Assembly (NCBI RefSeq): GCF_039542305.1
Contig: NZ_BAABHW010000001.1
Coordinates: forward strand, 992,001-1,056,000
From: Roseibacterium beibuensis
Lineage (GTDB): Bacteria > Pseudomonadota > Alphaproteobacteria > Rhodobacterales > Rhodobacteraceae
Length of the DNA: 64,000 nucleotides
Direction of reading: 5' to 3'
Positions 8,638 through 17,228 of this stretch are shown piece by piece. The notes below the pieces were generated by a model that had not been told where the DNA came from, searched no databases, and was given only the letters and a program-made list of their open reading frames with translations. Position 1 is the first letter of the stretch, and the number at the start of each line of letters is the position of its first letter. Position numbers and translations under genes: made by a program.

Positions 8638-9723
8638 TCAATCCAGCGCCACGGCCTGCCCGGTCCGGGCCGATTCCTGCGCGGCAAGGCCCATTTTGAC
8701 CGCCCACGCGCCGTCGTCCAGCGTCACCTCGGGGCGGCGGCCGTGACGGATCGCCTCCAGAAAGCGCTGGTGCTGGTAGTAGGTCGCGCCGTTATGATCC
8801 CCCGCATCGAGCAGTTGGCGGTCAACCGGGATCTCGATCTCGCGCGGGCCTGTGGGGTTGCGCGGGCTGACGATGACGCGCGGGATGGGGGCGGGGCCGA
8901 TATCGTGGTTCCAGAACCGGGTGGGACCGGGCACCTTGGCCTCGATCTTGCCCTCGGGGCCGATGGCGGAAATCTCCTCCTGGTATTCCGAGCCTTCGGC
9001 GAACATGGACAGTTCCAGCATGGCCCGCGCGCCGCGCGCGAAATCCACGATGACATAGCCGTGGTCCCAGATGTCGGGCACCGCGCCGTCATAGCTCTCG
9101 TCGAGGTGGTTCACGGCCTGACCGGCGCTGGCCATGACGCGCACCGGGTCATCATTCAGGATGACGCGCATCAGGTCGAAGAAATGGCAGCATTTCTCGA
9201 CCAGCGTGCCGCCGGTATTGTGGTTGAACCGGTTCCAGTCCCCCACCTTTTTCAGGAAGGGAAAGCGGTGTTCGCGGATCGTCAGCATGCGGATGCCGCC
9301 GGTGGCCGCATCCGCCATCTCGCGGAACCGGGCGACGGGGGGCATGTAGCGATATTCCATCGCGACCCAGATCGGGGCGGGAAAGCTGCGCGCCAGTTTC
9401 GCAAGGTGCGGCGCATCCTCGGCCCGGGTGAAAACGGGTTTCTCGACCAGAACGGGCAGGGGGCGTGTCGCCGCGACCTCCTGCAACTGGCCGATATGGC
9501 GGTGGTTGGGCGAGGCGATGACCAGCGCATCCACGTCGTTGCGGTTCAGAAGCGCGGGCAGGTCGTTGGCCCGCGTGGCCCCCGGCACCAGCGCGCGGGT
9601 GAACAACGCCTGCTCCTCGTCGGGTTCGACGAAGGCGCTGACCTCGGCCTCCGCCAGAAGGGCGATGTTGCGGATATGCTCCCGCCCCATCATCCCGCAT
9701 CCCAGGATGCCGTATCGGGTCAT
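8638..9723 (-). CDS. Gfo/Idh/MocA-family oxidoreductase
   Basis: A protein of 361 aa. It has an N-terminal Rossmann fold (YGILGCGMMGREHIRN), the family motif EKPVFT in the position of the conserved EKP, and a C-terminal beta-sheet domain with GDWNRFNHNTGGTLVEKCCHFFDLMR, where the GGT-x(3-5)-C/D-x-x-x-H arrangement is typical of sugar dehydrogenases of this family. The ATG at 9723 was chosen because the translation aligns with the Rossmann start there; an open upstream extension has no support. As part of the gntR operon it probably oxidises or isomerises the same amino-sugar substrate; the precise substrate is unknown. Confidence 0.85.
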   Translation of the reverse strand: MTRYGILGCGMMGREHIRNIALLAEAEVSAFVEPDEEQALFTRALVPGATRANDLPALLNRNDVDALVIASPNHRHIGQLQEVAATRPLPVLVEKPVFTRAEDAPHLAKLARSFPAPIWVAMEYRYMPPVARFREMADAATGGIRMLTIREHRFPFLKKVGDWNRFNHNTGGTLVEKCCHFFDLMRVILNDDPVRVMASAGQAVNHLDESYDGAVPDIWDHGYVIVDFARGARAMLELSMFAEGSEYQEEISAIGPEGKIEAKVPGPTRFWNHDIGPAPIPRVIVSPRNPTGPREIEIPVDRQLLDAGDHNGATYYQHQRFLEAIRHGRRPEVTLDDGAWAVKMGLAAQESARTGQAVALD

Positions 9724-9751
9724 GCGCCTTGTCCTCCCCTGCAGCGCGGTG

Positions 9752-10468
9752 TCATGGAATGCGCGCGACGTAGCGCGCGCGGGCCGGATCGAACCAGCTT
9801 TGCGAATACTCGATGGGCTGGCCGTCCTGGTCGAAGCTGAGCCGGGCGACAAGGCCCATGGGCTGGCCCTCGGGCAGGCCGATCTCGGGCGCGGCCCAGG
9901 CCGGCAGCGGCTCCACGCCCACGCGGTCCTCGGCCCGGATGACGGTGAAGCCCAGTTTCTCGGCATAGGTCTTGTAAAGCGACTCCGACAGCATCGACGG
10001 GGCAAGCCGTGGCGCATGGCGCGGGTCGAGCCAGATCTCCTCGGCCGAGGCGGGCGTGCCGTCGAGCGCGCGGATGCGCCGGATGCGCCAGGCCCAGTTG
10101 GCCGCGCCGATATCGGGCAGGTCGCCGGGTTTCGTCATGCCGTCGAGCGAGATGACGCGCGCCGTGGGCAGGCCGCCGCCCTCGATCCTTTCCAGCCGGA
10201 AGAAGGCGTAGATGCCTCTATCGCGCGGGCCGCCGAGAACGTAATTGCCCGACCCGTGCCGCCGCTCGATCAGCCCGCGTTCGGTCACGACGGCCAGCGC
10301 CTTGCGCAGCGTGACGGGCGACACGCCATAGCCGTCCGCCATCTGCCGTTCGGGCGGCAGGCGGTCGCCCGGGGCCATCCGCCCGGTGCCGATCTCGATG
10401 GTCAGGTGTTCTGCGATGCGCAGATAGGCGGGCAGGGCGCCCGGCTCTGCGTGCGGCGGCGTGGCCAT
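9752..10468 (-). CDS. GntR-family regulator (HutC/UTRA type)
   Basis: A protein of 238 aa with an N-terminal winged HTH (LPPERQMADGYGVSPVTLRKALAVVTERGLIERRHGSGNYV, about residues 30-72) and a C-terminal UTRA effector domain (GTPASAEEIWLDPRHAPRL, QPMGLVARLSFDQDGQPIEYSQSWF). The best Shine-Dalgarno, GGAGGAGG, sits just before ATG 10468, so the longer frame to 10501 is rejected. It heads the operon with the Gfo, kinase and NagA genes and is divergent from the LLM/AKR pair. A candidate operator lies in the intergenic gap. HutC-type relatives such as NagR and DasR sense phosphorylated amino sugars, which fits the neighbours. Confidence 0.9.
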   Translation of the reverse strand: MATPPHAEPGALPAYLRIAEHLTIEIGTGRMAPGDRLPPERQMADGYGVSPVTLRKALAVVTERGLIERRHGSGNYVLGGPRDRGIYAFFRLERIEGGGLPTARVISLDGMTKPGDLPDIGAANWAWRIRRIRALDGTPASAEEIWLDPRHAPRLAPSMLSESLYKTYAEKLGFTVIRAEDRVGVEPLPAWAAPEIGLPEGQPMGLVARLSFDQDGQPIEYSQSWFDPARARYVARIP

Positions 10469-10495
10469 GCTCCTCCTCCCCGAAGCGGTGGCGCG

Positions 10496-10519
10496 GATCA
10501 AATTGTTATACCATTGATC
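10496..10519. promoter_or_regulatory. Candidate GntR operator in the divergent gap
   Basis: GATCAA (10496-10501) and TTGATC (10514-10519) are a perfect 6-bp inverted repeat with a 12-bp spacer. The spacer contains TTGTTATACCA, an imperfect dyad with GT and AC ends as expected for HutC-type GntR sites. It lies 27 bp upstream of the gntR start and 56 bp upstream of the LLM gene, so it could control both directions. Confidence 0.5.
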
Positions 10520-10575
10520 TACACGTGGCGGGGCTGCTACGCAAAGGGTGAATTCGAGGCAGGGAGGAGCCCAGA

Positions 10576-11730
10576 ATGACCGTTGTCCCCGTCACATCCG
10601 CCGATCTCGACGCCGCCGAGGTATCGTGGTTCGCCGCACTCTGTTCCGACGATTACGAGTATCTCGGCGTGCCCGACGGGCGGCTCAGATCCAGTTGGGC
10701 GCATTGCTCGTCTATCTTGCAGGAGGCCGAGGCGCAGGGGTTTCGCAACATCCTGTGCCCCTCCAGCTACCAGGTGGGCCAGGACACGCTCAGCTTCGTG
10801 GCCGCGGGCAGCCAGGTGACCGAGACAATCAACATGCTGGCTGCCGTGCGCTGCGGAGAGATGCAGCCGATCATGCTGGCGCGCACCATCGCGACGCTCG
10901 ACCACATGCTGGAAGGGCGGCTGACGGTGAACATCATTTCGTCCGACTTTCCGGGCGAGAAGGCCGACAGCGCGTTCCGCTACCAGCGCTCGCGCGAGGT
11001 TGTGGAAATCCTGAAACAGGCCTGGACGCGGGACGAGATCAACTTCGCAGGACAAGTCTATGATTTCAAAGGTCTGACGACTGATCCGGCCAAGCCCTAC
11101 CAGACCGGCGGGCCCTTGTTGTATTTCGGGGGATATTCGCCCGACGCGCTGGAACTGTGCGGCGAGCATTGCGACGTCTACCTGATGTGGCCCGAGCCCA
11201 AGGAGCAGATCGCCGAGCGTATGAAAGCGGTGAACGCGGTCGCCGAACGCTACGGCCGGACGCTGGATTACGGGCTGCGCGTGCATGTGATCGTGCGCGA
11301 CACCGAGGCCGAGGCGCGCGAGTATGCGGACCACCTGACCTCGAAGCTGGATGACGAGTTGGGGCAATTGATCCGGGAACGCGCCCATGATTCCGGATCG
11401 CTTGGCGTCAGTCACCAGGCCCGCGCGCGGGAACTGGCCGACCAGTTCGGCTATGTCGAGCCGCATCTTTGGACCGGGATCGGGCGCGCGCGCTCGGGCT
11501 GCGGCGCGGCGCTGGTGGGCTCCGCCGACCAGGTGCTGTCGGAGATCGAGGCCTACAGGAAGATGGGCATTCGCGCCTTCATCTTCTCGGGCTACCCGCA
11601 CCTGGATGAATGCCGCCAGTTCGGAAGACTGGTCTTGCCGGAATTGAAAACCTGTTCGCTGCCCGAAGTATATGGCCGGATGCCAGAGGGCCTGCCGAAC
11701 ACACCGCTTGGCGCAGGGGAGAGACGCTGA
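10576..11730 (+). CDS. LLM-class flavin-dependent oxidoreductase (SsuD/alkanesulfonate monooxygenase type)
   Basis: A bacterial-luciferase-like TIM-barrel protein of 384 aa. Conserved blocks include WAHCSSILQEAEAQGF, TINMLAAVRCGEMQPIMLARTIATLDHMLEGRLTVNIISSDFPGE, EVVEILKQAWT, GPLLYFGGYSPDALELC and GSADQVLSEIEAYRKMGIRAFIFSGYPHLDE, close to SsuD and related two-component monooxygenases that use reduced FMN from a partner reductase. No flavin reductase is encoded nearby. Start ATG 10576 is preceded by GGGAGGAG. It is translationally coupled (TGATG) to an aldo/keto reductase. No sulfonate transporter is adjacent, so the substrate is open. Confidence 0.85.
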   Translation: MTVVPVTSADLDAAEVSWFAALCSDDYEYLGVPDGRLRSSWAHCSSILQEAEAQGFRNILCPSSYQVGQDTLSFVAAGSQVTETINMLAAVRCGEMQPIMLARTIATLDHMLEGRLTVNIISSDFPGEKADSAFRYQRSREVVEILKQAWTRDEINFAGQVYDFKGLTTDPAKPYQTGGPLLYFGGYSPDALELCGEHCDVYLMWPEPKEQIAERMKAVNAVAERYGRTLDYGLRVHVIVRDTEAEAREYADHLTSKLDDELGQLIRERAHDSGSLGVSHQARARELADQFGYVEPHLWTGIGRARSGCGAALVGSADQVLSEIEAYRKMGIRAFIFSGYPHLDECRQFGRLVLPELKTCSLPEVYGRMPEGLPNTPLGAGERR

Positions 11731-12620
11731 TGGACCGGATCGCAGTTGGACCGCTGGAATTGTCGCGCATCGTCTATGGCATGTGGCGGCTGGGGGATGA
11801 CGCGGACACCTCGCCCGCGCATGTTCAGGCGAAGGTCGAGGCCTGTCTTGCACAAGGCATCACCACGATGGACCAGGCCGATATCTATGGCGATTACGGT
11901 GCCGAGCAGCTTCTGGGGGCGGCCTTCCGTGCCGCCCCTGACCTGCGCGACCGGGTCGAGCTGGTGACGAAATGCGATATCGTGGCGCCTGCCGGGTATC
12001 ACGCGGATAAGCGGGTGAAGTATTACGACACCTCGGCGGGGTACATCACGGCATCGGTCGAGCGGTCGTTGAGAGAGATGGCGACAGACCGGGTGGACCT
12101 TTTGCTGATCCACCGCCCCGACCCGCTGATGGACCACGAAGAGACGGGCCGCGCGCTGGATGGCCTCGTCGCCTCGGGCAAGGTGCGCGCGGTGGGCGTG
12201 TCGAATTTCCGCCCCTGGGATTGGAAGCTGCTGCAATCGGCGATGCGCGAGGCGCTGGTCACGAACCAGATCGAGATGAGCGTGCTGCACATTGATCCGT
12301 TCACCAATGGGGACCTGGCCTTCCATCAGCAGGCGGGGGTGCCGGTGATGGCGTGGTCGCCGCTGGCCGGGGGGCGGCTGTTCGCGGAGGAGGGCGCTGC
12401 CGTTCGCGCGGTGCTGGAGCGGATCGGTGCAGAGCAGGGCGTCGACGCGGCGGCTGTCGCGGTGGCATGGCTCTTGCGGCATCCGGCCAAGATCTTGCCG
12501 GTGATGGGCACCAACAGCCTCGACCGGATCGCGGGGCTGTCGGATGCGCTGAAGGTCACGCTGGACCGGCAGGACTGGTTCGAGATCTACACCGCCGCGC
12601 TTGGCCACGAGGTGCCGTAG
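11730..12620 (+). CDS. Aldo/keto reductase
   Basis: A protein of 296 aa with the AKR motifs QGITTMDQADIYGDYGAEQLLG (catalytic Asp and Tyr), ELVTKCDI, a lysine in the expected strand, RVDLLLIHRPDPLMD (active-site His), VRAVGVSNFRPWDW and the coenzyme segment PAKILPVMGTNSLDRIAGL. It most resembles the YdhF-like AKR subgroup that uses NADPH. ATG 11730 shares a base with the stop of the LLM gene, so the pair should act together. It is convergent with the ABC ATPase gene, with a hairpin-rich repeat between them. Confidence 0.88.
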   Translation: MDRIAVGPLELSRIVYGMWRLGDDADTSPAHVQAKVEACLAQGITTMDQADIYGDYGAEQLLGAAFRAAPDLRDRVELVTKCDIVAPAGYHADKRVKYYDTSAGYITASVERSLREMATDRVDLLLIHRPDPLMDHEETGRALDGLVASGKVRAVGVSNFRPWDWKLLQSAMREALVTNQIEMSVLHIDPFTNGDLAFHQQAGVPVMAWSPLAGGRLFAEEGAAVRAVLERIGAEQGVDAAAVAVAWLLRHPAKILPVMGTNSLDRIAGLSDALKVTLDRQDWFEIYTAALGHEVP

Positions 12621-12641
12621 GGGGGGCTGCGCGGCCTGCGT

Positions 12642-12720
12642 GCCCCCGTCCGGGGGCCTTGTCCGCGCATCGGGGGCGCTGCCCCCGGACCCACGGAGTT
12701 TTTCGGCCAAGATGAAGGGG
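12642..12720. repeat. Hairpin repeat with GGCCAAGATGAAGGGG tail (copy 1)
   Basis: Two perfect 7-bp GC hairpins (12642-12657 with loop TC; 12671-12687 with loop GCT) are followed by GGAG, five T residues and the tail GGCCAAGATGAAGGGG (12705-12720). The same tail recurs at 44055-44070 after another GC hairpin. It lies between convergent genes and could end transcription from the plus-strand AKR gene. I recognise this tail as a frequent intergenic motif in Rhodobacteraceae. Confidence 0.75.
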
Positions 12721-12724
12721 GGCC

Positions 12725-13801
12725 TTAACCGCGCAGGGTGAGGCCGGTTTCCGTGTCGAACAGGTGCATCGCGGTGGACTTCGCGGTGAGGGCGACCTTG
12801 TCGCCGGGGCGGATGGTCGTTTGGCCGGGATTGTGCACGGTAACCGGGGTTTCGTTCTGGAACGTGCCGTAGAGATAGCTTTCCGAGCCGAGCTGTTCCA
12901 CTGCGCCGACATGGGCATGCAACGCGCCGTCGGGGTCGGGCTGAAGCTCGGTCGGGCGCAGGCCGAGGGTGACCGTCTGGCCGGGGGCTTGGGTGAACCG
13001 CCCCTCGGGCAGGTCGATCGTGTCGCCGGTGTCGAGGATCAGCCGGTTGCGGTCATCGGCATCGGTGCGGCCTTGCAGGAAGTTCATCTTGGGGCTGCCG
13101 ATGAACCCGGCCACGAACAGGTTCGCGGGATTGTTGAACAGGTCCAGCGGGCGGCCGAACTGTTCCAACTCGCCCAGGCGCAGGACGGCGATCTTGTCGG
13201 CCATGGTCATCGCTTCGACTTGGTCATGGGTGACGTAGACCATCGTGTTGCCAAGGCGCTTGTGCAGCGCCGCGATCTCGCCGCGCATGTCGACGCGCAA
13301 CTCGGCATCGAGGTTCGATAGCGGCTCGTCGAAGAGGAAGATGTTGGGTTCGCGCACCACGGCGCGGCCGATGGCGACGCGCTGGCGCTGCCCGCCGGAC
13401 AGGTCCTTGGGGCGGCGGTCGAGCAGCATGTCGATCTGGAGCATCTTGGCGACCGCCTCGACCTTCTCGCGGATCTGGGGTTTGGGCGTCTGGATGTTTT
13501 CCAGCCCGAACGAGAGGTTCTGGCGCACGGTCATGTGCGGATAGAGCGCGTAGGACTGGAACACCATGGCCAGGCCCCGGTCGGCGGCGGGGATGGCGTT
13601 GACGACCTCCTCCCCGATGGCGACCTCGCCGCCGGTGATGCTTTCCAGCCCCGCGATCATGCGCAGAAGCGTGGATTTCCCACAGCCCGAGGGGCCGACG
13701 AAGACGCAGAACTCGCCATGGTCGACGGTCAGGTCGATGCCCTTGATGACCTCGACCGTGCCATAGGATTTGCGCACGCCGCGCAGGTCCAGCTTTGCCA
13801 C
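12725..13801 (-). CDS. Sugar ABC transporter ATP-binding protein (UgpC/MalK type)
   Basis: A protein of 358 aa. Walker A GPSGCGKST, Q-loop FQSYALYPHM, signature LSGGQRQRVAIGRAVVREP, Walker B IFLFDEPLSNLD and switch His VTHDQ are all present. The C-terminal OB/TOBE domain (about 235-358, LGLRPTEL, ALTAKSTAMHLFD) marks the CUT1 family. It energises the two permeases immediately upstream; its start follows the stop of the upstream permease with no gap. This ATPase is encoded with its own transporter and is distinct from AglK at 30518. Confidence 0.93.
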   Translation of the reverse strand: MAKLDLRGVRKSYGTVEVIKGIDLTVDHGEFCVFVGPSGCGKSTLLRMIAGLESITGGEVAIGEEVVNAIPAADRGLAMVFQSYALYPHMTVRQNLSFGLENIQTPKPQIREKVEAVAKMLQIDMLLDRRPKDLSGGQRQRVAIGRAVVREPNIFLFDEPLSNLDAELRVDMRGEIAALHKRLGNTMVYVTHDQVEAMTMADKIAVLRLGELEQFGRPLDLFNNPANLFVAGFIGSPKMNFLQGRTDADDRNRLILDTGDTIDLPEGRFTQAPGQTVTLGLRPTELQPDPDGALHAHVGAVEQLGSESYLYGTFQNETPVTVHNPGQTTIRPGDKVALTAKSTAMHLFDTETGLTLRG

Positions 13802-14860
13802 TTACTTGCCCCCCGTCGATGCGATCCCGGTCGCGATGTATTTCTGCAGGAACATGAAGACGCAGGCGATGGGCAGAAGCGTCAGCACCGTCATCGCCAG
13901 AAGCGAGGACCAATCTGTCTGAAGCTCTCCCTGGAAGGAGTTGAGCGCGAGTTGCAGGGTGAAATTCTCCGATTGGGTGAGCACGATCAGCGGCCAGAGG
14001 AAATCGTTCCAGCGCCACATGATGGCGAGGATGGCCAACACCGCGATGGCGGGTGCCGAGAGCGGCAGGATGATGCGCCAGTAGATTTTCCATTCCGAGG
14101 CCTTGTCCATGCGCGCGGCATCGAGGATCTCGTCGGGGATGGTCAGCATGTACTGACGCAGCAGAAAGACGCCGGTCGGCGTGGCCGCGCCGGGGATGAT
14201 CACGCCCCAGAGGGAGTTGAACAGGCCCAGTTCGGTGACGATCAGGAACAGCGGGACCAGCACGACCGTCTGCGGGATCATCAGGGTCGAGATGACGAGG
14301 AGGAGCACGGTGGTGCGGCCCCGAAACTCGTATTTCGACAGCGCGAAGGCGGCCATGGAGTTGACCAGCAGAATCAGCGCGGTAGCCATGATGGTGATGA
14401 AGGTCGAGTTCCAGAAATAGCGCAGGAAGGAAAACCGCTCGAAGAGGTCGGTGTAGTTCTCGGTCGCCAGCGCGATGCGGTCCACCGGCTCGCGCTGGTC
14501 TATGGTGACGCGCAGGCGTTCGGTGGGGTTTTCCGGGTCGATCATCTGTGCCTGCAGGCCCACGCGGCGCAACTGGGCGAGGACCTGCCCCTCATACTCC
14601 CCGCCGGTCATCCGGAACAGGGGCAGGGGGTCGTCATAGCCGTCCACCATCACGGTTTGCTGCTGGTAGGGCAGGAAGGTGGGGGGATAGCGTTGCAGGT
14701 CGGCCTCGGTCTTGAAGGAGGACATGACCAGCCAGACGACGGGGCCGAACATCAGGAAAATGCCAAGCGTCAGGTAGGCGTAGCTGGCCCAGTCGGTCCA
14801 GTGCAGCCGTGCGCCGCCGCGCGTGTTCGTCAGGAAGGCCCAGACCCTAGCCATCGACAT
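13802..14860 (-). CDS. Sugar ABC transporter permease (MalG type) with enlarged periplasmic loop
   Basis: A protein of 352 aa with about six membrane helices and the EAA loop EILDAARMDKASEWKIYWRIILPLSAPA. Unlike a typical 270-300 aa MalG-like subunit, it carries an insertion of roughly 90 residues (about 50-140) between the first and second membrane helices, facing the periplasm if the usual topology holds. The start overlaps the upstream permease by 14 bp. Partner subunits are the upstream permease, the binding protein at 15875 and the ATPase downstream. Substrate class: carbohydrate, not resolved further. Confidence 0.9.
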   Translation of the reverse strand: MSMARVWAFLTNTRGGARLHWTDWASYAYLTLGIFLMFGPVVWLVMSSFKTEADLQRYPPTFLPYQQQTVMVDGYDDPLPLFRMTGGEYEGQVLAQLRRVGLQAQMIDPENPTERLRVTIDQREPVDRIALATENYTDLFERFSFLRYFWNSTFITIMATALILLVNSMAAFALSKYEFRGRTTVLLLVISTLMIPQTVVLVPLFLIVTELGLFNSLWGVIIPGAATPTGVFLLRQYMLTIPDEILDAARMDKASEWKIYWRIILPLSAPAIAVLAILAIMWRWNDFLWPLIVLTQSENFTLQLALNSFQGELQTDWSSLLAMTVLTLLPIACVFMFLQKYIATGIASTGGK

Positions 14861-15815
14861 TCCTCCGGTTGAGCCACAGTTGCACGAGCGTCAGCAGGAT
14901 CAGCACCAGCGCCACCAGCAGCGAGGCCGCGGCGGCAAGGCCGAAGAGGCGCGGCGCCCCGGCAAAGCCGCGTTCGTAGATATACTGGATGATGAAAGTC
15001 GTCGCCGTGCCCGGGCCGCCGCCGGTAAACGCATAGACCTCGTCGAAGGTCTGCACGCCCTTGATGAGGGCGAGGACAAGAACGACGAGCATGGTCGGGG
15101 CGAGCAAGGGCAGGGTGATCCGCGTCAGGCTGCGCCAGGGGCTGGCGCGGTCCATGATCGCGGCTTCGTAGACATCGCGCGGGATCGCTTGCAGCCCGGC
15201 CAGCAGGATCAGCGTGTAGAACCCCATATGCGCCCAGACCGAAATGAAGACCGACCACGCGAAGGCCCACCCGGCGTCCACCAGCCAGTTGATCCCACCC
15301 GCGCCGGTCCAGTCGAGAAAGGCATTCAGCACGCCCTCGCGTTGCAGGATCCACTTCCAGATCAGGGCGACGACGACGGGTGACAGGAGGACGGGAAAGA
15401 AGAAGACGGCCCGGAAGAAGCCGCGCGCGCGGATGTCGCGGTTGAGGATCAGCGCGGTCAGCAGCGAGAAGCCGACCATGAAGCCGACCTGAAGCGTCAC
15501 GAACCAGGTCGTGTTCCACACCGCGCGCCAGAACTTGTCCTCGCGGCAGGAGTTGGGGTCGAAATGGTTGGTGCAATCGGTCAGTTGCACGAAATTGCGC
15601 AGGCCGACATCGGGGCGGTCGGCCAGAAGTACGTTGTCGCCGCCCGTGGTGGCATAACTGAAATTCAGGATGACGGGCAGGAAGGCGAAAAGGCCGAACA
15701 GCACCAGGTTCGGCGCAAGGAACACCCAGGCCAGTTTGTTCATGCCCAGAAGGCGCTGAAGCGCCAGCATGGGGATCTCGACGATCCGCATGAGCGGAGA
15801 GATGAGGCTGAGCAT
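14847..15815 (-). CDS. Sugar ABC transporter permease (MalF type)
   Basis: A protein of 322 aa with hydrophobic segments beginning at LAWVFLAPNLVLFGLFAFLPVIL, a periplasmic loop containing a short Cys-bounded stretch (LTDC...NSCRE) and the EAA-type sequence DVYEAAIMDRASPWRSLTRITLPLLAPT, followed by GVQTFDEVYAFTGGGPGTAT, a CUT1 permease signature. It is the first permease after the binding-protein gene, separated by 59 bp that contain a strong hairpin. It overlaps the next permease by 14 bp, consistent with coupled translation. Confidence 0.92.
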   Translation of the reverse strand: MLSLISPLMRIVEIPMLALQRLLGMNKLAWVFLAPNLVLFGLFAFLPVILNFSYATTGGDNVLLADRPDVGLRNFVQLTDCTNHFDPNSCREDKFWRAVWNTTWFVTLQVGFMVGFSLLTALILNRDIRARGFFRAVFFFPVLLSPVVVALIWKWILQREGVLNAFLDWTGAGGINWLVDAGWAFAWSVFISVWAHMGFYTLILLAGLQAIPRDVYEAAIMDRASPWRSLTRITLPLLAPTMLVVLVLALIKGVQTFDEVYAFTGGGPGTATTFIIQYIYERGFAGAPRLFGLAAAASLLVALVLILLTLVQLWLNRRNVDG

Positions 15816-15837
15816 CGGGTCGTGACCGTCAGGGCAG

Positions 15838-15864
15838 GTCCCCGCGCCCCGAGAGGGCGGGGAC
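15838..15864 (-). promoter_or_regulatory. Intercistronic hairpin between binding-protein and permease genes
   Basis: GTCCCCGC(g)CCC ... GGGCGGGGAC forms a GC-rich stem with one bulged G and a short loop, starting 11 nt after the binding-protein stop. There is no T-tract. Such hairpins commonly protect the upstream binding-protein mRNA so that this subunit is made in excess of the permeases (malE-malF precedent). Confidence 0.5.
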
Positions 15865-15874
15865 CGAACCTGTG

Positions 15875-17146
15875 TTACTGGGTTTCCGCCATCGCGGCGG
15901 CGAGGTCATCGGCCATGCGGCCCACGGCGTCTTCGACGCTCAACTCACCCACGATGGCCTGGCTGACCCGTTCGACGGTGATGCCGAACATCGCGCGGTT
16001 GCCGGCATAGCCCTGGTAGGCGAAGGCCGCCGGGGCCACGTCGGGCAGATCGGCGGCAAAGGCCGTCAGGGCGGCGGCGGCAGGGGCCGACACGTCCTGG
16101 TATTCGACCATGTCGCCGACACCGAGATGCGCGGGCAGGTTGCGCGTGCGCGAGGTGACCTCGGCATAGATCTCGGGCTGGGCGAGGAAGTCGATCACGG
16201 CGGCGACGATCTCGGGGTGGTCGGTCTGCTCGAAGCCGACGATGCCCGCGCCACCCGGCATGCCGGAACAGGCGCCAGCCGGACCGCAGGGGGAGCCCAC
16301 GACCTGCCAGTCGAAGAAATCGCCGACCTGTTCGTCCATGCGCCCGACCTGCCAGCTGCCGGAATAGTAGAATACCAATTCGCCGTTGATGAATTCCTGC
16401 GCCGCGTCCTGGTAGGTCGCGCCGCCCTGGCCAGCCCAGACATCGCGCGCCATGGTGCCGTCCTCGTTCCAGGCGACGAATTGCGCGACGAAGGCGGCGA
16501 AGCCGTCATCGGACAGCGTGGGGGTGCCGTCCTCGCCGAAAAGCGCCGCGCCATAGCTGATCGCGGGACCGGCGACACGGTGGCCCGACCGGTCGATCGC
16601 CATGGGGAAGGGGGTGTCGGTGGCTTCGGCCACGGCACGGCTGGCCTCGGCCCAGTCCTCCCAGGTGGCGTCTTCGCCAGGCATCTCGACGCCCGCCTGC
16701 TCGAAGAGCGTGGCGTTGACGAAGGCGCCGGTGATGGTCAGCTGGCTGTGCATGCCGTAGATGCCCGTGTCATCGGGGCCGCCGCGATACCAGTCGAGCG
16801 TGCCGCCGAAGGCCTCTTCCCAGGCGTTGGCATCCACGTAGGGTGTCAGGTCGAGGTAGTATTCGTTCAACCCGCCGAGGTCGGTGACCTTGGCCAGGTC
16901 CGGGCCGGTGCCAGCGGCGAGCTGCACGGGCAGGTTTTCGAGGATCGCCTGGTAAGGCACCACGTCGACGATCACGTCGACGCCGTCGTTCTCGGCCTCG
17001 AACCGGGTCAGAACGTCGTCATAGACTTCGCATTCATTGCCATCCGAGTAGCACATGAAGCGGATTTCCTGGGCGCTGGCCGCGCCGGCCAGCACGATCA
17101 GGCCAGTTGCAAGCGCGGTGGACGCGGCGAATTTCGATCGGGTCAC
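15875..17146 (-). CDS. Sugar ABC transporter substrate-binding protein
   Basis: A protein of 423 aa. The N-terminus MTRSKFAASTALATGLIVLAGAASA is a Sec signal peptide with predicted cleavage after residue 25. The mature part has the SBP_bac_1 fold features of CUT1 sugar binders (VIVDVVPYQAILENLPVQLAAGTGPDLAKVTDLGG, FYYSGSWQVGRMDEQ, GGAGIVGFEQTDHPE). It heads a minus-strand operon of four transporter genes. A perfect 16-bp palindrome lies 83-98 bp upstream. GGGAGG sits just before the ATG. The sugar is not identifiable from sequence; proximity to nagA and the GntR gene suggests an amino sugar or oligosaccharide. Confidence 0.92.
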   Translation of the reverse strand: MTRSKFAASTALATGLIVLAGAASAQEIRFMCYSDGNECEVYDDVLTRFEAENDGVDVIVDVVPYQAILENLPVQLAAGTGPDLAKVTDLGGLNEYYLDLTPYVDANAWEEAFGGTLDWYRGGPDDTGIYGMHSQLTITGAFVNATLFEQAGVEMPGEDATWEDWAEASRAVAEATDTPFPMAIDRSGHRVAGPAISYGAALFGEDGTPTLSDDGFAAFVAQFVAWNEDGTMARDVWAGQGGATYQDAAQEFINGELVFYYSGSWQVGRMDEQVGDFFDWQVVGSPCGPAGACSGMPGGAGIVGFEQTDHPEIVAAVIDFLAQPEIYAEVTSRTRNLPAHLGVGDMVEYQDVSAPAAAALTAFAADLPDVAPAAFAYQGYAGNRAMFGITVERVSQAIVGELSVEDAVGRMADDLAAAMAETQ

Positions 17147-17228
17147 GGTCTATCCTCCCTGAAGGATCATTTACTGTCGGTGTGCCGGTTCGGCGTAATC
17201 CGTGTTTGTGACACTTTTCTTGGCCCCT

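Noticed and set aside
7930..9840. A 636-codon plus-strand frame across the kinase and Gfo genes
   Set aside because: It is antisense to three conserved minus-strand genes and carries no domain.
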